A DNA stretch of 64,000 nt, from contig CAWBAJ010000008.1 in the NCBI GenBank assembly GCA_963786765.1, positions 310,001-374,000 of the forward strand, written 5' to 3'. The notes under the pieces were generated by a model that saw nothing but the letters and a program-made list of their open reading frames with translations, did not search any database and was not told the origin of the DNA. Numbering within the stretch: the first letter of the stretch is position 1; every line of letters starts with the position of its first letter. Below are positions 33,000-40,771 of the stretch, one piece after another. The stretch is from DATKNA01 sp963786765 (GTDB taxonomy: Bacteria > Actinomycetota > Actinomycetes > Actinomycetales > Kineosporiaceae). The position numbers were made by a program, and so were the translations under genes.

Positions 33000-34043
33000 A
33001 TGTCAACCGGTGCGAAGCGCGTGACCCTCGCGCAGGTGGCCGAGCTGGCCGGCGTCTCACTGATGACGGCCTCGTACACGTACAACCGGCCTGCGCGGGT
33101 GTCGGAGCAGGCCCGGTCCAAGGTGCTCGACGCCGCCGCCCGGCTCGGATACGCCGGACCCGACGCCAGCGCCCGCTCTCTGCGCCGCGGCAGGACGCTC
33201 ACGCTCGGGGTGGTCTTCGGGGAGCACCTCGACTACGCCTTCGACGACCCGGGCGCCGTGTCCTTCCTGGCGGGGGTGGCGGAGGTGTGTGCCGGCCACG
33301 GGTACGGGTTGACGATCCTGCCGATCACGGGCAGCGCCTCGGACGTCGCCAGAATCACGGACGCGGCAGTCGACGGCTTCATCGTCTGGGCGACGTCCGA
33401 CGACGACCCGGTCGTGGGAGCGATCAAGGCGATGAGGCGACCTGCCGTGGTGCACAGCGGTCCCGCCGTCCCCGGCCTCGGGCTGGTCAGCATCGACAAC
33501 CGGGCGGCCGCGCGCGCGATCGGTGCGCTCGCATTCTCGGGCGCGCGCCGACCAGCCGTGGTGAGCCTGCCGACCTCCCGCGACGGGGTCAGCGGGATCC
33601 GTCCCGCGTCCGGCATCACGGATGTCTCGTTCTCCGTGACGCGTCACCGGCTGGAGGGCTACCGGCAGGCAGCCGAGGAGGCAGGCATCGCGTGGGGCGA
33701 CGTCCTCGTCGGGGTCTGCTCGGGAAACGACACGGCGCAGGCCGAAGCTGTGGCGACGGCCCTGCTCGCGTCGGCCGAGCCGCCCGACGCCATCGCAGCG
33801 ATGAGTGACAAGCAGGCTGCCGGGGTGGTGCGCGCGATCCGCGCCGCCGGTCGCGCCATCCCGGACGACGTGGCGGTGACAGGCTTCGACGACGTGCTGC
33901 TCGCCGGCGAATTCGGGCTGACGACCGTCGCGCAGTCGCTCCGAGATCAGGGCGCGGCGTGCGCCCGTGCTGCCCTCGGCGACGAGGTCACGCCACACAC
34001 CGCCTCCTGGTCGATCGTCCGCCGGGGCAGTACTCGGACCTGA
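33000..34043 (+). CDS. LacI-family transcriptional regulator
   Basis: A 347-residue regulator. The helix-turn-helix and hinge are at residues 1-62 (VTLAQVAELAGVSLMTASYTYNRP, ARSLRRGRT). The periplasmic-binding-like domain shows LTLGVVFGEHLDYAF, DGFIVWATSDDDPVV, SIDNRAAAR, DAIAAMSDKQAAGVV and AVTGFDDVLLAGEFGLTTVAQ. The hinge Leu-Ala pair that fits the minor groove is replaced by SARSLRR. It probably represses the divergent MFS gene and itself from the 18-bp operator. Confidence 0.93.
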   Translation: MSTGAKRVTLAQVAELAGVSLMTASYTYNRPARVSEQARSKVLDAAARLGYAGPDASARSLRRGRTLTLGVVFGEHLDYAFDDPGAVSFLAGVAEVCAGHGYGLTILPITGSASDVARITDAAVDGFIVWATSDDDPVVGAIKAMRRPAVVHSGPAVPGLGLVSIDNRAAARAIGALAFSGARRPAVVSLPTSRDGVSGIRPASGITDVSFSVTRHRLEGYRQAAEEAGIAWGDVLVGVCSGNDTAQAEAVATALLASAEPPDAIAAMSDKQAAGVVRAIRAAGRAIPDDVAVTGFDDVLLAGEFGLTTVAQSLRDQGAACARAALGDEVTPHTASWSIVRRGSTRT

Positions 34044-34046
34044 TCG

Positions 34047-34640
34047 TCAGGCGCCGCAGGTCCCCGGGGCCGTCTTGCCCGTGTCGCAGAAGCCGTTGTC
34101 GGTGATGGAGTCGACGAGGACGTGGTCGGCGCCGATGGTGACCGTGCCGTGGTCGCCCGGCTTCGGGGCCGGCCGACCTGTCGCCTTCCAGCCGGGGTGC
34201 ACCTTCGCCGAGGCCACCGTGCTGGTGGCGACCCAGGTGGCGCCGGCGCGGTGAGGGTTGGACAGCTGCAGCACGAGGTCGATGATCGGGTCGCAGCAGC
34301 CGTCGCCCACGTGCTCCTCGAGCCGTCCGGTCTTCGACACCGTCACGAACCGGGTGTGCCCGACCCACTCGCCGGCGAAGGCCGCGAAAGAGGTCGCGGA
34401 CGCCGTCGGTGCCGAGGTGCTCGACCTCGTAGCCGTGCTCGTCGTCGCGGGCCTGGTCGTGGCGGTGCCCGTCGACGTCGCCGGGGCGGCCGCAGGTTGC
34501 GTGGCCGTGACGGTCACGGTCGTGGTGCCGGCCGGCGTCGGGGCGGCGGCGGAGCTGGTGGTCGGGGCGCTGCTGCACCCGGCGACGGCCGCGGTGAGCA
34601 GCGCGATGAACGGGATCACGAGGGAGGCGCGGGGCTGCAT
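34047..34640 (-). CDS. putative lipoprotein with Thr/Ala-rich linker
   Basis: A 197-residue lipoprotein. The signal peptide ends in the lipobox VAGC with Cys22, followed by a ~65-residue Ser/Thr/Ala/Pro linker of the kind that spans the cell wall. The folded part (~85-197) has FAGEWVGHTRFVTV, a CC pair in GDGCCDPIIDLVL, and two more cysteines in GFCDTGKTAPGTC. I know similar domains in actinobacterial lipoproteins of unknown function. It is convergent with the LacI gene, 3 bp from its stop. Confidence 0.75.
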   Translation of the reverse strand: MQPRASLVIPFIALLTAAVAGCSSAPTTSSAAAPTPAGTTTVTVTATQPAAAPATSTGTATTRPATTSTATRSSTSAPTASATSFAAFAGEWVGHTRFVTVSKTGRLEEHVGDGCCDPIIDLVLQLSNPHRAGATWVATSTVASAKVHPGWKATGRPAPKPGDHGTVTIGADHVLVDSITDNGFCDTGKTAPGTCGA

Positions 34641-34684
34641 GCGCCGCAGCTTAGGAACGACGGAGAGACCGAGGGCCCTCTGCC

Positions 34685-34879
34685 CTAGATCAGTTCCAGT
34701 CCGTGTTCGGCGAGCGCTTCTTCGATGATCCTCAGCGCCTTGGGGCCCATCCCATGGAGGTTGGCCAGCTCCTGGCGGGGGACGTCGGCCACCTCCCGCA
34801 GCGTGGTCAACCCCGCGTTGTGCAGGGCCCGCGTCGCCGGAGCTCCGATTTTGGGCAACTCGTCCAAGGCAGTAGGCAT
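34685..34879 (-). CDS. small helix-hairpin-helix DNA-binding protein
   Basis: A 64-residue protein consisting of two HhH-like motifs: LPKIGAPATRALHNAGLTTL and LANLHGMGPKALRIIEEAL. The arrangement resembles the RNA polymerase alpha C-terminal domain, and similar stand-alone proteins are annotated as DNA-binding. I chose ATG at 34879, at which the domain begins; ATG at 34903 and 34918 are also in frame. The role is unknown; non-specific DNA binding is an inference. Confidence 0.7.
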   Translation of the reverse strand: MPTALDELPKIGAPATRALHNAGLTTLREVADVPRQELANLHGMGPKALRIIEEALAEHGLELI

Positions 34880-34951
34880 CAGCCGAAGGTACCGGGAGTC
34901 CATCGACGCAGCCGGCACGCAGGCTCCCTTGCGCAGGCGTGTGGTCGCTGC

Positions 34952-35437
34952 TCAGGCCGACGGCTCGGGCGCGGCCAGGCCCGCGAGGGCGGCGAGCAGG
35001 CCGCGCTCGTCGTAGGAGCGGTTGGGCAAGGTTGCAGTCAGCGCGTAGCGGATGGTCCGCTGCGTGTCGACGACCAGCGTGCCGCTGTGCTGGAGCACCA
35101 AGGTCCTCCCGAGGCCCGCCGCTCGGTGCGCGTCACCGCTCGCGAGGACCAGCACGCCCTCGGGAAGCGCTCCTGCGGTGCGAGCAGCCACCTTCCGCTC
35201 GACAGCCCCAGCCTCACCCGCGCCGCCAGGCGTCACCAGGACCACCTGCAGTCGGACGAGTCCCGCCGAGTGCGCCGCCACGAGCCGCCGCGTGTGCCCC
35301 AGACAGGCCGGACAGGACGCCGCCCGCAGGAAGTAGAGGACGGCGGGTCCGGAGGCGAGCAGCCCGGAAAGGGCGACGGAGTGACCGTGGCGATCGGTGA
35401 AGTGCAGGTCAGGCAGGGCGGGCAGGTCGTCGGCCAT
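34952..35437 (-). CDS. thioredoxin-fold redoxin (AhpC/TSA-like)
   Basis: A 161-residue thiol protein. It begins with LPDLHFTDRHGHSVALSGLL and has the active-site CPAC in FLRAASCPACLGHTRRLV, then a GGAGEAGAVE insert and SGTLVVDTQRTIRYALTATLPNRSYD at the end, the usual peroxiredoxin/TlpA order. The CxxC form suggests disulfide or peroxide reduction in the cytoplasm. It is divergent from a MarR gene, whose palindrome lies 50 bp from its start, which fits redox control. Confidence 0.82.
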   Translation of the reverse strand: MADDLPALPDLHFTDRHGHSVALSGLLASGPAVLYFLRAASCPACLGHTRRLVAAHSAGLVRLQVVLVTPGGAGEAGAVERKVAARTAGALPEGVLVLASGDAHRAAGLGRTLVLQHSGTLVVDTQRTIRYALTATLPNRSYDERGLLAALAGLAAPEPSA

Positions 35438-35486
35438 GAGGCACCTCTTCGAGGAGAGTGGGAACCGCGGGAACGAACAGAAGCAA

Positions 35487-35508
35487 AACTAAGTTTATCA
35501 ACTTAGTT
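35487..35508. promoter_or_regulatory. MarR-type operator
   Basis: AACTAAGTT-TATC-AACTTAGTT, a perfect 9-bp inverted repeat with a 4-bp spacer, in an AT-rich island between the divergent redoxin and MarR genes. A further half-like TCAACTAGGT lies at 35511-35520. The size suits a MarR dimer. Confidence 0.85.
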
Positions 35509-35539
35509 TGTCAACTAGGTGGAGCGGTAGAGTGGCCCC

Positions 35540-36001
35540 GTGGACGAGAGCGACGTGGTGGGGTTGCTTGCCCGCGCATGCGAGCGTCTCGTCGGCTCGC
35601 TCTTCACGACCCTGGACGACGCCGGTTTCGGCGCCGTCAGCACGACGAGCGCTCTCGCCGTGCGGATGCTCGCCGACGGGCCGATGACCCCGGGGGCCCT
35701 CGGCGCCGAGCTCGGCGTCACCGCCCAGGCGGCAGGCAAAGTGAGCGGCGAGCTGGAGAAGCAGGGCCTCGCCCTGCGCGGCACCGACCCGCGCGACGCC
35801 CGCGCCCGCCCGCTCACGCTCACTGCCGAGGGCCGGCGGATGGCCGAGACGATGCGCGAGGCGGAGTCGGCCGCTGTCGAAGGCTGGCGGAGGATCGCCG
35901 ACCCCGACGATCTCGACGCGCTCGTCCGGGCGCTCCGCGCTTACCTCGAGAGCACCTCGCAGCCTCGCGTGTCGTACGCCCGCCGCATCCGCCTCAGCTG
36001 A
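35540..36001 (+). CDS. MarR-family transcriptional regulator
   Basis: A 153-residue winged-helix regulator. Segments MTPGALGAELGVTAQAAGKVSGELE (recognition region) and a wing with TDPRDARARPLTLTAEGRRM are diagnostic. Helices at both ends form the dimer. The start is GTG at 35540. It probably represses itself and the divergent redoxin gene by binding the palindrome at 35487-35508 and is released by an oxidant or phenolic ligand. No cysteine is visible, so oxidation sensing through its own thiols is unlikely. Confidence 0.9.
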   Translation: MDESDVVGLLARACERLVGSLFTTLDDAGFGAVSTTSALAVRMLADGPMTPGALGAELGVTAQAAGKVSGELEKQGLALRGTDPRDARARPLTLTAEGRRMAETMREAESAAVEGWRRIADPDDLDALVRALRAYLESTSQPRVSYARRIRLS

Positions 36002-36113
36002 CCAGTGCCCCAGGAGTCACGGCAGGGGCAGGGCCGCCGCGAGCGAGCGCCTGACGGGCAGTCGCACGCCCTCGGTCGGATCCTGCCGCTCGTCGGCGCG
36101 ACCGCGGGCGCCC

Positions 36114-36223
36114 GCTCCTCGGCACGTCACTCGCGTTCCGGCCGCTCCTCGGCACGTCACTCGCGTTCCGGCCGCTCCCGCCGACGATTCGGTATCGAGA
36201 AGCGGCCGGAACGCGAGTGACGT
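36114..36223. repeat. 30-bp direct repeat with inverted third copy forming a long hairpin
   Basis: Two identical 30-bp units occupy 36114-36143 and 36144-36173. The complement of most of the unit recurs at 36201-36223, giving a perfect 23-bp inverted repeat (36154-36176 with 36201-36223) around a 24-nt loop. The core word ACTCGCGTTCCGGCC is thus present three times. It starts 113 bp after the marR stop and could end that transcript, but its length and duplication look more like a dispersed repeat. The stretch 36002-36113 shows nothing I recognise. Confidence 0.9.
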
Positions 36224-36237
36224 CGGCCACGAGCCCG

Positions 36238-36379
36238 CGTCCTCTCACGGCCGTCGTCCGTCACGCACACCTCGACGAAGCCGTCCACGACCGTGACCGC
36301 CACCCCCAGCGTGGTCGCCTCGGCGTGCTTCACCGCATTGTTGAGCGCCTCGAGCGCGAGCGGCTCGATCGAGTAGTAC
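36238..36379 (-). pseudogene. fragment of a histidine kinase ATPase domain
   Basis: On the minus strand one frame reads YYSIEPLALEALNNAVKHAE, then ATTLGVAVTVVDG and FVEVCVTDDGR. This is the N-box, linking strands and G1 start of a NarL-partner histidine kinase ATPase domain, about 47 residues. No start codon, dimerisation helix or later G boxes are present; the reading runs into the repeat hairpin at one side and into a 26-bp DUF998 look-alike (36386-36411) at the other. It is a displaced gene piece. Confidence 0.75.
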
Positions 36380-36424
36380 GCAGCACTCCCTGCTCGGCTA
36401 CGGCGTGATCGTCTGATGGTTCGC

Positions 36425-37045
36425 CTACCGCTCCCGGACGGCGTACGTCAGGTGAGTCACCCTCGCGGAGGGCTCCGCGCTGACGGGCTCCAGGGCGACG
36501 CGGCCGGCGTCCACGCCCTCGAACAGGCGGATCCCGGAGCCGAACAGCACAGGCGCCAGCGCGACCGAGAACTCGTCGATCAGGCCGGCGTTCACGTACT
36601 CCAAGATCGTCGCGCCGCCGCCCGCGATGCGGACGTCCTGGTCGCCGGCGGCCTCGCGGGCCTGGTCCAGCGCAGGCCCGATGCCGTCGTTGACGAAGTG
36701 GAAGGTGGTCCCACCCGGTCGCTCCCAGGGGTCTCGCTTCTCGTGCGTCACGACGAACACCGGCGTGTGGAACGGCGCCTCCTCCGGCCACATCCGCTCG
36801 CCGGCGTCGAACATGCGCTTCCCCATCACGCTCACGCCGGTCCGCTCGAAGGTTTCCCGCACGATGTCGTTGTCGCGCCCCTCCTCGCCGCCCCCGCCCA
36901 GCTTCAGGTTCTCCCTGAAGAACCGCTGCGGGAAGATCCACCGCTGCAGTTCCATCCACTGCTGCCTCATCAAGTCCTCGAGGGACTCGGGCGCGATGAA
37001 GCCGTCCAGCGACATCGAAACACTGAAGAACACTTTCCCGGCCAT
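36425..37045 (-). CDS. dihydrofolate-reductase/RibD-fold reductase family protein
   Basis: A 206-residue protein with the family order: KVFFSVSMSLDGFIAPES, SVMGKRMFDAGERMWPEEAPF, TPVFVVTHEKRDPW, DVRIAGGGATILEYVNAGLIDEF and LAPVLFGSGIRLFEG. It should bind NADPH and reduce a small molecule. The start ATG shares one base with the stop of the SRPBCC gene (TGATG), so the ArsR, SRPBCC and reductase genes form one tightly packed operon. Confidence 0.9.
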   Translation of the reverse strand: MAGKVFFSVSMSLDGFIAPESLEDLMRQQWMELQRWIFPQRFFRENLKLGGGGEEGRDNDIVRETFERTGVSVMGKRMFDAGERMWPEEAPFHTPVFVVTHEKRDPWERPGGTTFHFVNDGIGPALDQAREAAGDQDVRIAGGGATILEYVNAGLIDEFSVALAPVLFGSGIRLFEGVDAGRVALEPVSAEPSARVTHLTYAVRER

Positions 37046-37551
37046 CAGCCCTCCGCTCCCTTCGAAACGATCTCGGTGACGTAGGCAGCCAGGTTGTTCA
37101 GGGTCTGCCGGCCGCCCTCGATCGCGTGGAACTTCTCGACCGCCTCGTCGCGCAGTTCCTTCGTCGGGAACACCGTGCGCATCCCGATCCGGGTCGCCGC
37201 AGCGTCGGGCTCGAACGTCAGAACCGATTCGAAGGCGTTCGGGTCGCCGCGGGACTCACCGTGCAGCAGCGCGATCCGTTCCGGCGGGGTGATCTCGGTC
37301 CAGGTGATCCACTCGGGGTAGTCCGTCCCGTCCGGCCCGTGCATCACGAAGTCCCACACCCCGCCGACCCGGAACTCGAACGACCACGTGGTCGTGGTGA
37401 ACCCCTCCGGTCCCCACCACCGCGACAGGTGCCGGACCTGGGTGAACGCCTCGAACACCAGCTCGGGCAGGGCGTCGACGACCCGGGAGATGACGATCTC
37501 GCGGTCGGCCGTTCCGGACTGGGCGGGCGCTTCTCGTCCCGTCGTGCTCAT
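37045..37551 (-). CDS. SRPBCC/AHSA1-family protein
   Basis: A 168-residue START-like protein of the AHSA1 branch. Landmarks are VISRVVDALPELVFEAFTQ, RWWGPEGFTTTTWSFEFRVGG (only its RWWGPEGF and FRVGG ends are diagnostic), PPERIALLHGESRG and the last helix GGRQTLNNLAAYV. These proteins hold hydrophobic ligands in a deep cup. ArsR-SRPBCC pairs are frequent in actinobacteria. It starts 3 bp after the ArsR stop. Confidence 0.92.
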   Translation of the reverse strand: MSTTGREAPAQSGTADREIVISRVVDALPELVFEAFTQVRHLSRWWGPEGFTTTTWSFEFRVGGVWDFVMHGPDGTDYPEWITWTEITPPERIALLHGESRGDPNAFESVLTFEPDAAATRIGMRTVFPTKELRDEAVEKFHAIEGGRQTLNNLAAYVTEIVSKGAEG

Positions 37552-37554
37552 CAG

Positions 37555-37899
37555 CTACTCCTCCTGCTCACTTGCCCGCTTCAGGTCCTGCACGTATGCG
37601 TCCAGCCGGTCGAAGCTCTCGTTCCAGAACCGCTCGAACCCGCCGGCCCACTCGTGGACCGGGCGCAGCCCGCGGGCGTCAAGCCCGTAGAGGCGCTGCT
37701 TGCCGGCCTTGCGGTCCCGCACCAGCCCGACCTCCCGGAGCACCCGCAGGCGTTTGGACGCCCCCGGCTGGGTCATCCCCAGCTCCCGGGCCACCTCCGT
37801 CACCGGCCGCTCACCCGCCCGCAGCAGCACCAGGATCTCCCGGCGCTGCGGCTCGGCGATCGCGTTGAAGACGTCCGACGTCGTCGCCGCTCGTGCCAT
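37555..37899 (-). CDS. ArsR-type winged-helix regulator
   Basis: A 114-residue regulator starting at ATG 37899 (MARAATTSDVFNAIAEPQRR). The ArsR helix-turn-helix is VTEVARELGMTQPGASKRLRVL, followed by a KAGKQRLYGLD wing and a dimer helix with WAGGFERFWNESFDRL. Metal-binding cysteines are absent, so it is not a metal sensor; it belongs to the group paired with SRPBCC proteins. The start was chosen because a promoter 7 bp upstream predicts a leaderless message there; ATG at 37908 would overlap the -10 box. Confidence 0.92.
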   Translation of the reverse strand: MARAATTSDVFNAIAEPQRREILVLLRAGERPVTEVARELGMTQPGASKRLRVLREVGLVRDRKAGKQRLYGLDARGLRPVHEWAGGFERFWNESFDRLDAYVQDLKRASEQEE

Positions 37900-37906
37900 G
37901 GCGGCC

Positions 37907-37934
37907 ATCGTATGCCCATATAGGAATGCGTCAA
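37907..37934 (-). promoter_or_regulatory. promoter of the ArsR-SRPBCC-reductase operon
   Basis: On the minus strand TTGACG (37934-37929), a 16-bp spacer and TACGAT (37912-37907) lie 7 bp before the ArsR ATG at 37899. A strong sigma-A type promoter with a leaderless transcript. Confidence 0.7.
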
Positions 37935-38017
37935 GGGGTCGCACAGGGCGGCTCGACGCCGCTCCGGACCGGCCGCGACAGCGCCGAGCTCGCCTCCGAA
38001 CCCGCCGCTCGTGGCGA

Positions 38018-38509
38018 TCAGTCGGCGTCGGCGTGCTCGCGGTCGAGGGCCAGCTCGACGGCGAGCACCGACGCGAGGATGAGCAGGTCGTCCTCGCCCT
38101 CGGCGACCTGGACGCCGTAGGTGTCGCGCAGGCTGAACCACCGCTTCGACACCGCCGCCACCAGATCGCCGTCGCGCTCGATCGTGAACTCGTGGTCGAG
38201 CAGGTGGCCGGTCACCTCGAGGTCACCCGGCCCGGGGATGTCGATCGTGAACTTGTCGCGGAAGGGCGTGAAGAGGTGCTTGCGCACGTCCGCCGCCTTC
38301 TCGCCGCCGATCGTCACGGCATACGTGGGCCGCAGGGCGACCAGGTGCCGCTCGACGGTCGCCACCTCCTGGCCGGCAGGGTCCTCGATCACGAGCCGGT
38401 TGCGAAGCGAGAACGCCTTGCCGTCGACGTGGTAGGCCACCCGCCCGGTGTCGTCGGTGATGTCGAAGTCGTCGCCGATGCTGAAGAACCGCGCCCTGAT
38501 CACGTACAT
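38018..38509 (-). CDS. LURP-one-related family protein
   Basis: A 163-residue beta-barrel protein of the Tubby-like LURP-one family (YxjI in Bacillus). It has YVIRARFFSIGDDFDITDD, HVDGKAFSLRNRLVIEDPAG (~residues 27-46), YAVTIGGEKAADVRKHLF and DLVAAVSKRWFSLRDTYGVQ. The role in bacteria is unknown; membrane or phospholipid association has been proposed for the fold. I chose ATG at 38509, where similarity begins. A 63-bp stretch of this gene (38371-38433) recurs at 47131-47193 as part of a chimeric relic. Confidence 0.88.
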   Translation of the reverse strand: MYVIRARFFSIGDDFDITDDTGRVAYHVDGKAFSLRNRLVIEDPAGQEVATVERHLVALRPTYAVTIGGEKAADVRKHLFTPFRDKFTIDIPGPGDLEVTGHLLDHEFTIERDGDLVAAVSKRWFSLRDTYGVQVAEGEDDLLILASVLAVELALDREHADAD

Positions 38510-38587
38510 GGTCTCGAGTCTGCGACCCTTGTGGGCCCCGCGCATCGCCACGACGGCGTACGCCGCGCCGACACCGGACGCCGGTCC

Positions 38588-39319
38588 TCACGTGAGGTGC
38601 CGGGCGAAGAACCGGTTCGCCTCGTCCCCCTCGAACTGCGGGACGCCGGTGTGCCCACCCATATTGGCGTGCAGCGTCTTCTCCTTGGAGCCGAAGGCAT
38701 CGAACAGGTCCAGGGCCATCTGCCGGTCGCTTCCTTCGTCGTCCCACTGCAGCAGGACCTGCAGCGGAATGGTGACCTGACGGGCCTCCTCGAACATCCT
38801 GCGGGGCACGAAACTCCCCGCGAACAGAACCGCTGCCGCGATGCGCGGCTCGACCACTGCCAGCCGGACGGCGATAGCGATCACCCCGCCGGCGAACCCG
38901 ACCGGGCCACCGATCTCGGGGAGCGAGAGAAGCGCGTCCAGGGTGGCCCGCCATTCCGGGACCGCCTCTTCGACCAGCGGGAGGACGAGCCGGTCGACGA
39001 TGTCGTCGTCGACCGGCTCGCCAGCCTGCAGCGCCCTGCGCAGGTCGGCGCGGGCCTGCTCGCGCGCGGTGGAGCGAGGCCGGTTCCCGCTTCCTGGGAG
39101 CTCGATGGTGGCCGCGGCGAATCCCGCCGCCGCGGCGTGCCGGGCTCGGCCAACCAGTCGGGGGTACATCTTGTGCAGTCCGCCGGGATGGCCGAGCAGG
39201 ATCAGCGGGGTCGGTGCTGATGTGGACCCGGGCGTCCACAGGATGCCGGGGATCTCGCCGAGGGTGAATTCGCGTTCGAGGACGCCGTCGTCAAGGCGCT
39301 GTTCAGAAGGAAATCGCAT
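38588..39319 (-). CDS. alpha/beta-hydrolase-fold protein lacking the catalytic serine
   Basis: A 243-residue protein that has the dienelactone-hydrolase-like fold order: LILLGHPGG (oxyanion strand, ~39-47), a cap helix region, PVGFAGGVIAIAV (~139-151) at the nucleophile elbow, VLLQWDDEGS (acid strand) and HANMGGHTGVP with the catalytic His region. In the elbow the expected GxSxG reads G-F-A-G-G, so the Ser nucleophile is Ala143. Either the protein is a non-enzymatic member or the nucleophile has moved. It is divergent from the DUF998 operon. Confidence 0.75.
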   Translation of the reverse strand: MRFPSEQRLDDGVLEREFTLGEIPGILWTPGSTSAPTPLILLGHPGGLHKMYPRLVGRARHAAAAGFAAATIELPGSGNRPRSTAREQARADLRRALQAGEPVDDDIVDRLVLPLVEEAVPEWRATLDALLSLPEIGGPVGFAGGVIAIAVRLAVVEPRIAAAVLFAGSFVPRRMFEEARQVTIPLQVLLQWDDEGSDRQMALDLFDAFGSKEKTLHANMGGHTGVPQFEGDEANRFFARHLT

Positions 39320-39668
39320 GGCCGTGCCTTTCGGGAGCTCGTGAACGGCGCTCCCGGACGACCTATCGCCCGACCGTGACCCCGGAGGGGAGCACCCATG
39401 TCGATACGTTCACGGGTACCACCTCCTTGTTCCCTCGCACGGTGTCCCGAAAATAGCAGTGGCCGCACTGATCCGCCAGCAGGCTCCGTGGAGCGTCCGT
39501 AACTGACGCTCATCGTGCGCAGCGTCCAGAGGAAGCGTGAGGAGACAAGGCCGGCGACGTCCGGGGGGCATCGAAAGAATCTTGGTCCGTCGTGTCGAAA
39601 CGTCGGCCCGCCGTTCGAGGAGACGTCGAACGGGCCGCACCGGGCGGCCCGGCGCCGGAGGAGTTCCG
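39320..39668. other. gene-free intergenic region with one promoter candidate
   Basis: This 349-bp stretch between the divergent hydrolase and DUF998 genes holds no coding pattern in either strand. The only signal I can support is the ECF-type promoter candidate at 39593-39618 and the GGAGGAG ribosome site just before the DUF998 start. Confidence 0.6.
39593..39618 (+). promoter_or_regulatory. candidate ECF42 promoter
   Basis: TGTCGA at 39593-39598, a 17-bp spacer and CGA at 39616-39618, about 50 bp before the DUF998 start. From memory, published ECF42 promoters have TGTCGA at -35 and CGA/TC at -10. The ECF42 sigma gene is the third gene of the operon, so this implies autoregulation. Confidence 0.55.
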
Positions 39669-40352
39669 ATGACCGAGACGATCACCACGCAGGTCCGCAC
39701 CCCGAAGGAGTGCACGCGCGAGGCTCGCATCACCCGCTCCCTGCTCGGCTACGGAGTGATCGCCGGGCCGTTCTACATCGCGGTCAGCCTTGCGCAGGCG
39801 CTCGTCCGCAACGGCTTCGACCTGAGCCGGCACGAGTGGAGCCTGCTCGCCAACGGCCCCGGCGGCTGGGTCCAGGTGCTCAACCTCGTCCTGACGGGCC
39901 TCATGGTCGTCGCCGCGGCCGTCGGCTTCCGACGGTCGCTCAGCGAAGGTCCCGCGGCCCGTTGGGCGCCTCGGCTGCTCGCTGTTTACGGGGTCGCGCT
40001 CGTCGCCGCCGGAGCGTTCCGCGCGGACCCCATGAGCGGGTTCCCCCTCGGGACACCCGACGGTCCGCCCGTGCACCCCACCCTGCACGGCACGCTGCAC
40101 TTCGTCTCCGGCGGCATCGGATTCCTCGCGCTCGTCGCGGCGACCTGGCTGCTCGCCGGTCGCTTCCGTCAGGACGGGCGTCGCGTGCAGGCACGCTTGA
40201 GCCGGGCGACCGGCGCCGTGTTCCTGGTGGCCTTCGCCGGCATCGCGTCCGGGGCGATGTCGCCGCTGGTGAACCTCGCCTTCACGGCTGCCGTCGTGCT
40301 CACCTGGGCCTGGCTGAGCGTCACTAGTGTTCAGCAGTACCGGGCTGCCTGA
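39669..40352 (+). CDS. DUF998 membrane protein
   Basis: A 227-residue protein with about six helices (near residues 25-45, 63-85, 98-116, 140-162, 180-200 and 205-222). RSLLGYGVIAGPFYIAVSL and the HGTLHFVSGGIGFLALV segment are typical of DUF998. ATG at 39669 follows GGAGGAG. It is the first gene of a probable operon with the DGPF and ECF42 genes and may be an ECF42 target. A 26-bp stretch of the gene (39737-39762) recurs at 36386-36411 with one mismatch. Confidence 0.85.
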   Translation: MTETITTQVRTPKECTREARITRSLLGYGVIAGPFYIAVSLAQALVRNGFDLSRHEWSLLANGPGGWVQVLNLVLTGLMVVAAAVGFRRSLSEGPAARWAPRLLAVYGVALVAAGAFRADPMSGFPLGTPDGPPVHPTLHGTLHFVSGGIGFLALVAATWLLAGRFRQDGRRVQARLSRATGAVFLVAFAGIASGAMSPLVNLAFTAAVVLTWAWLSVTSVQQYRAA

Positions 40353-40382
40353 CCGCCGCATCACACCAGAGAGAGGACGACG

Positions 40383-40763
40383 ATGCGCTACCTCGTGCTG
40401 CTCAAGGCGGTCACCACGCCCGACGGTCCACCACCCCCCGAGCTCATGGAAGCGATCATGCAGCTCGGCGAGGACGCCCGGAACGCCGGCGTCCTGCTCG
40501 ACACCCAGGGTCTGCAGCCCAGCGCCGCCGGCGCCCGCGTGAGCCTCCTCGGCGGGGCGATGAGCACGGCCGACGGCCCCTTCACGGAGTCCAAGGAGCT
40601 CATCAGCTACGCGGTGTACGACGTCCGGTCGAAAGAGGACGCCGTCGAGTGGACCGGGCGGTTCCTGCGGATCCACCGCGAGCGCTGGCCGGGCTGGGAG
40701 GGTGAGGCGGACGTCCTCAAGATCTTCGGACCCGAGGACTTCGCTCCACCCAGCCCGGGCTGA
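40383..40763 (+). CDS. YCII-related DGPF protein
   Basis: A 126-residue ferredoxin-like-fold protein. It begins MRYLVLLKAVTTPDGPPPPE and contains the signature STADGPFTESKELISYAVYD, whose DGPF word names the group. DGPF proteins are almost always encoded beside ECF42 sigma factors and are their main targets; their biochemical role is unknown. It is 8 bp before the sigma gene and 30 bp after DUF998, all on one strand. Confidence 0.93.
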   Translation: MRYLVLLKAVTTPDGPPPPELMEAIMQLGEDARNAGVLLDTQGLQPSAAGARVSLLGGAMSTADGPFTESKELISYAVYDVRSKEDAVEWTGRFLRIHRERWPGWEGEADVLKIFGPEDFAPPSPG

Positions 40764-40771
40764 CCGTCCGA

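Noticed and set aside
36114..36223. Possible CRISPR or attachment site
   Set aside because: Only two adjacent units plus one inverted copy; no spacer, integrase or tRNA is present.
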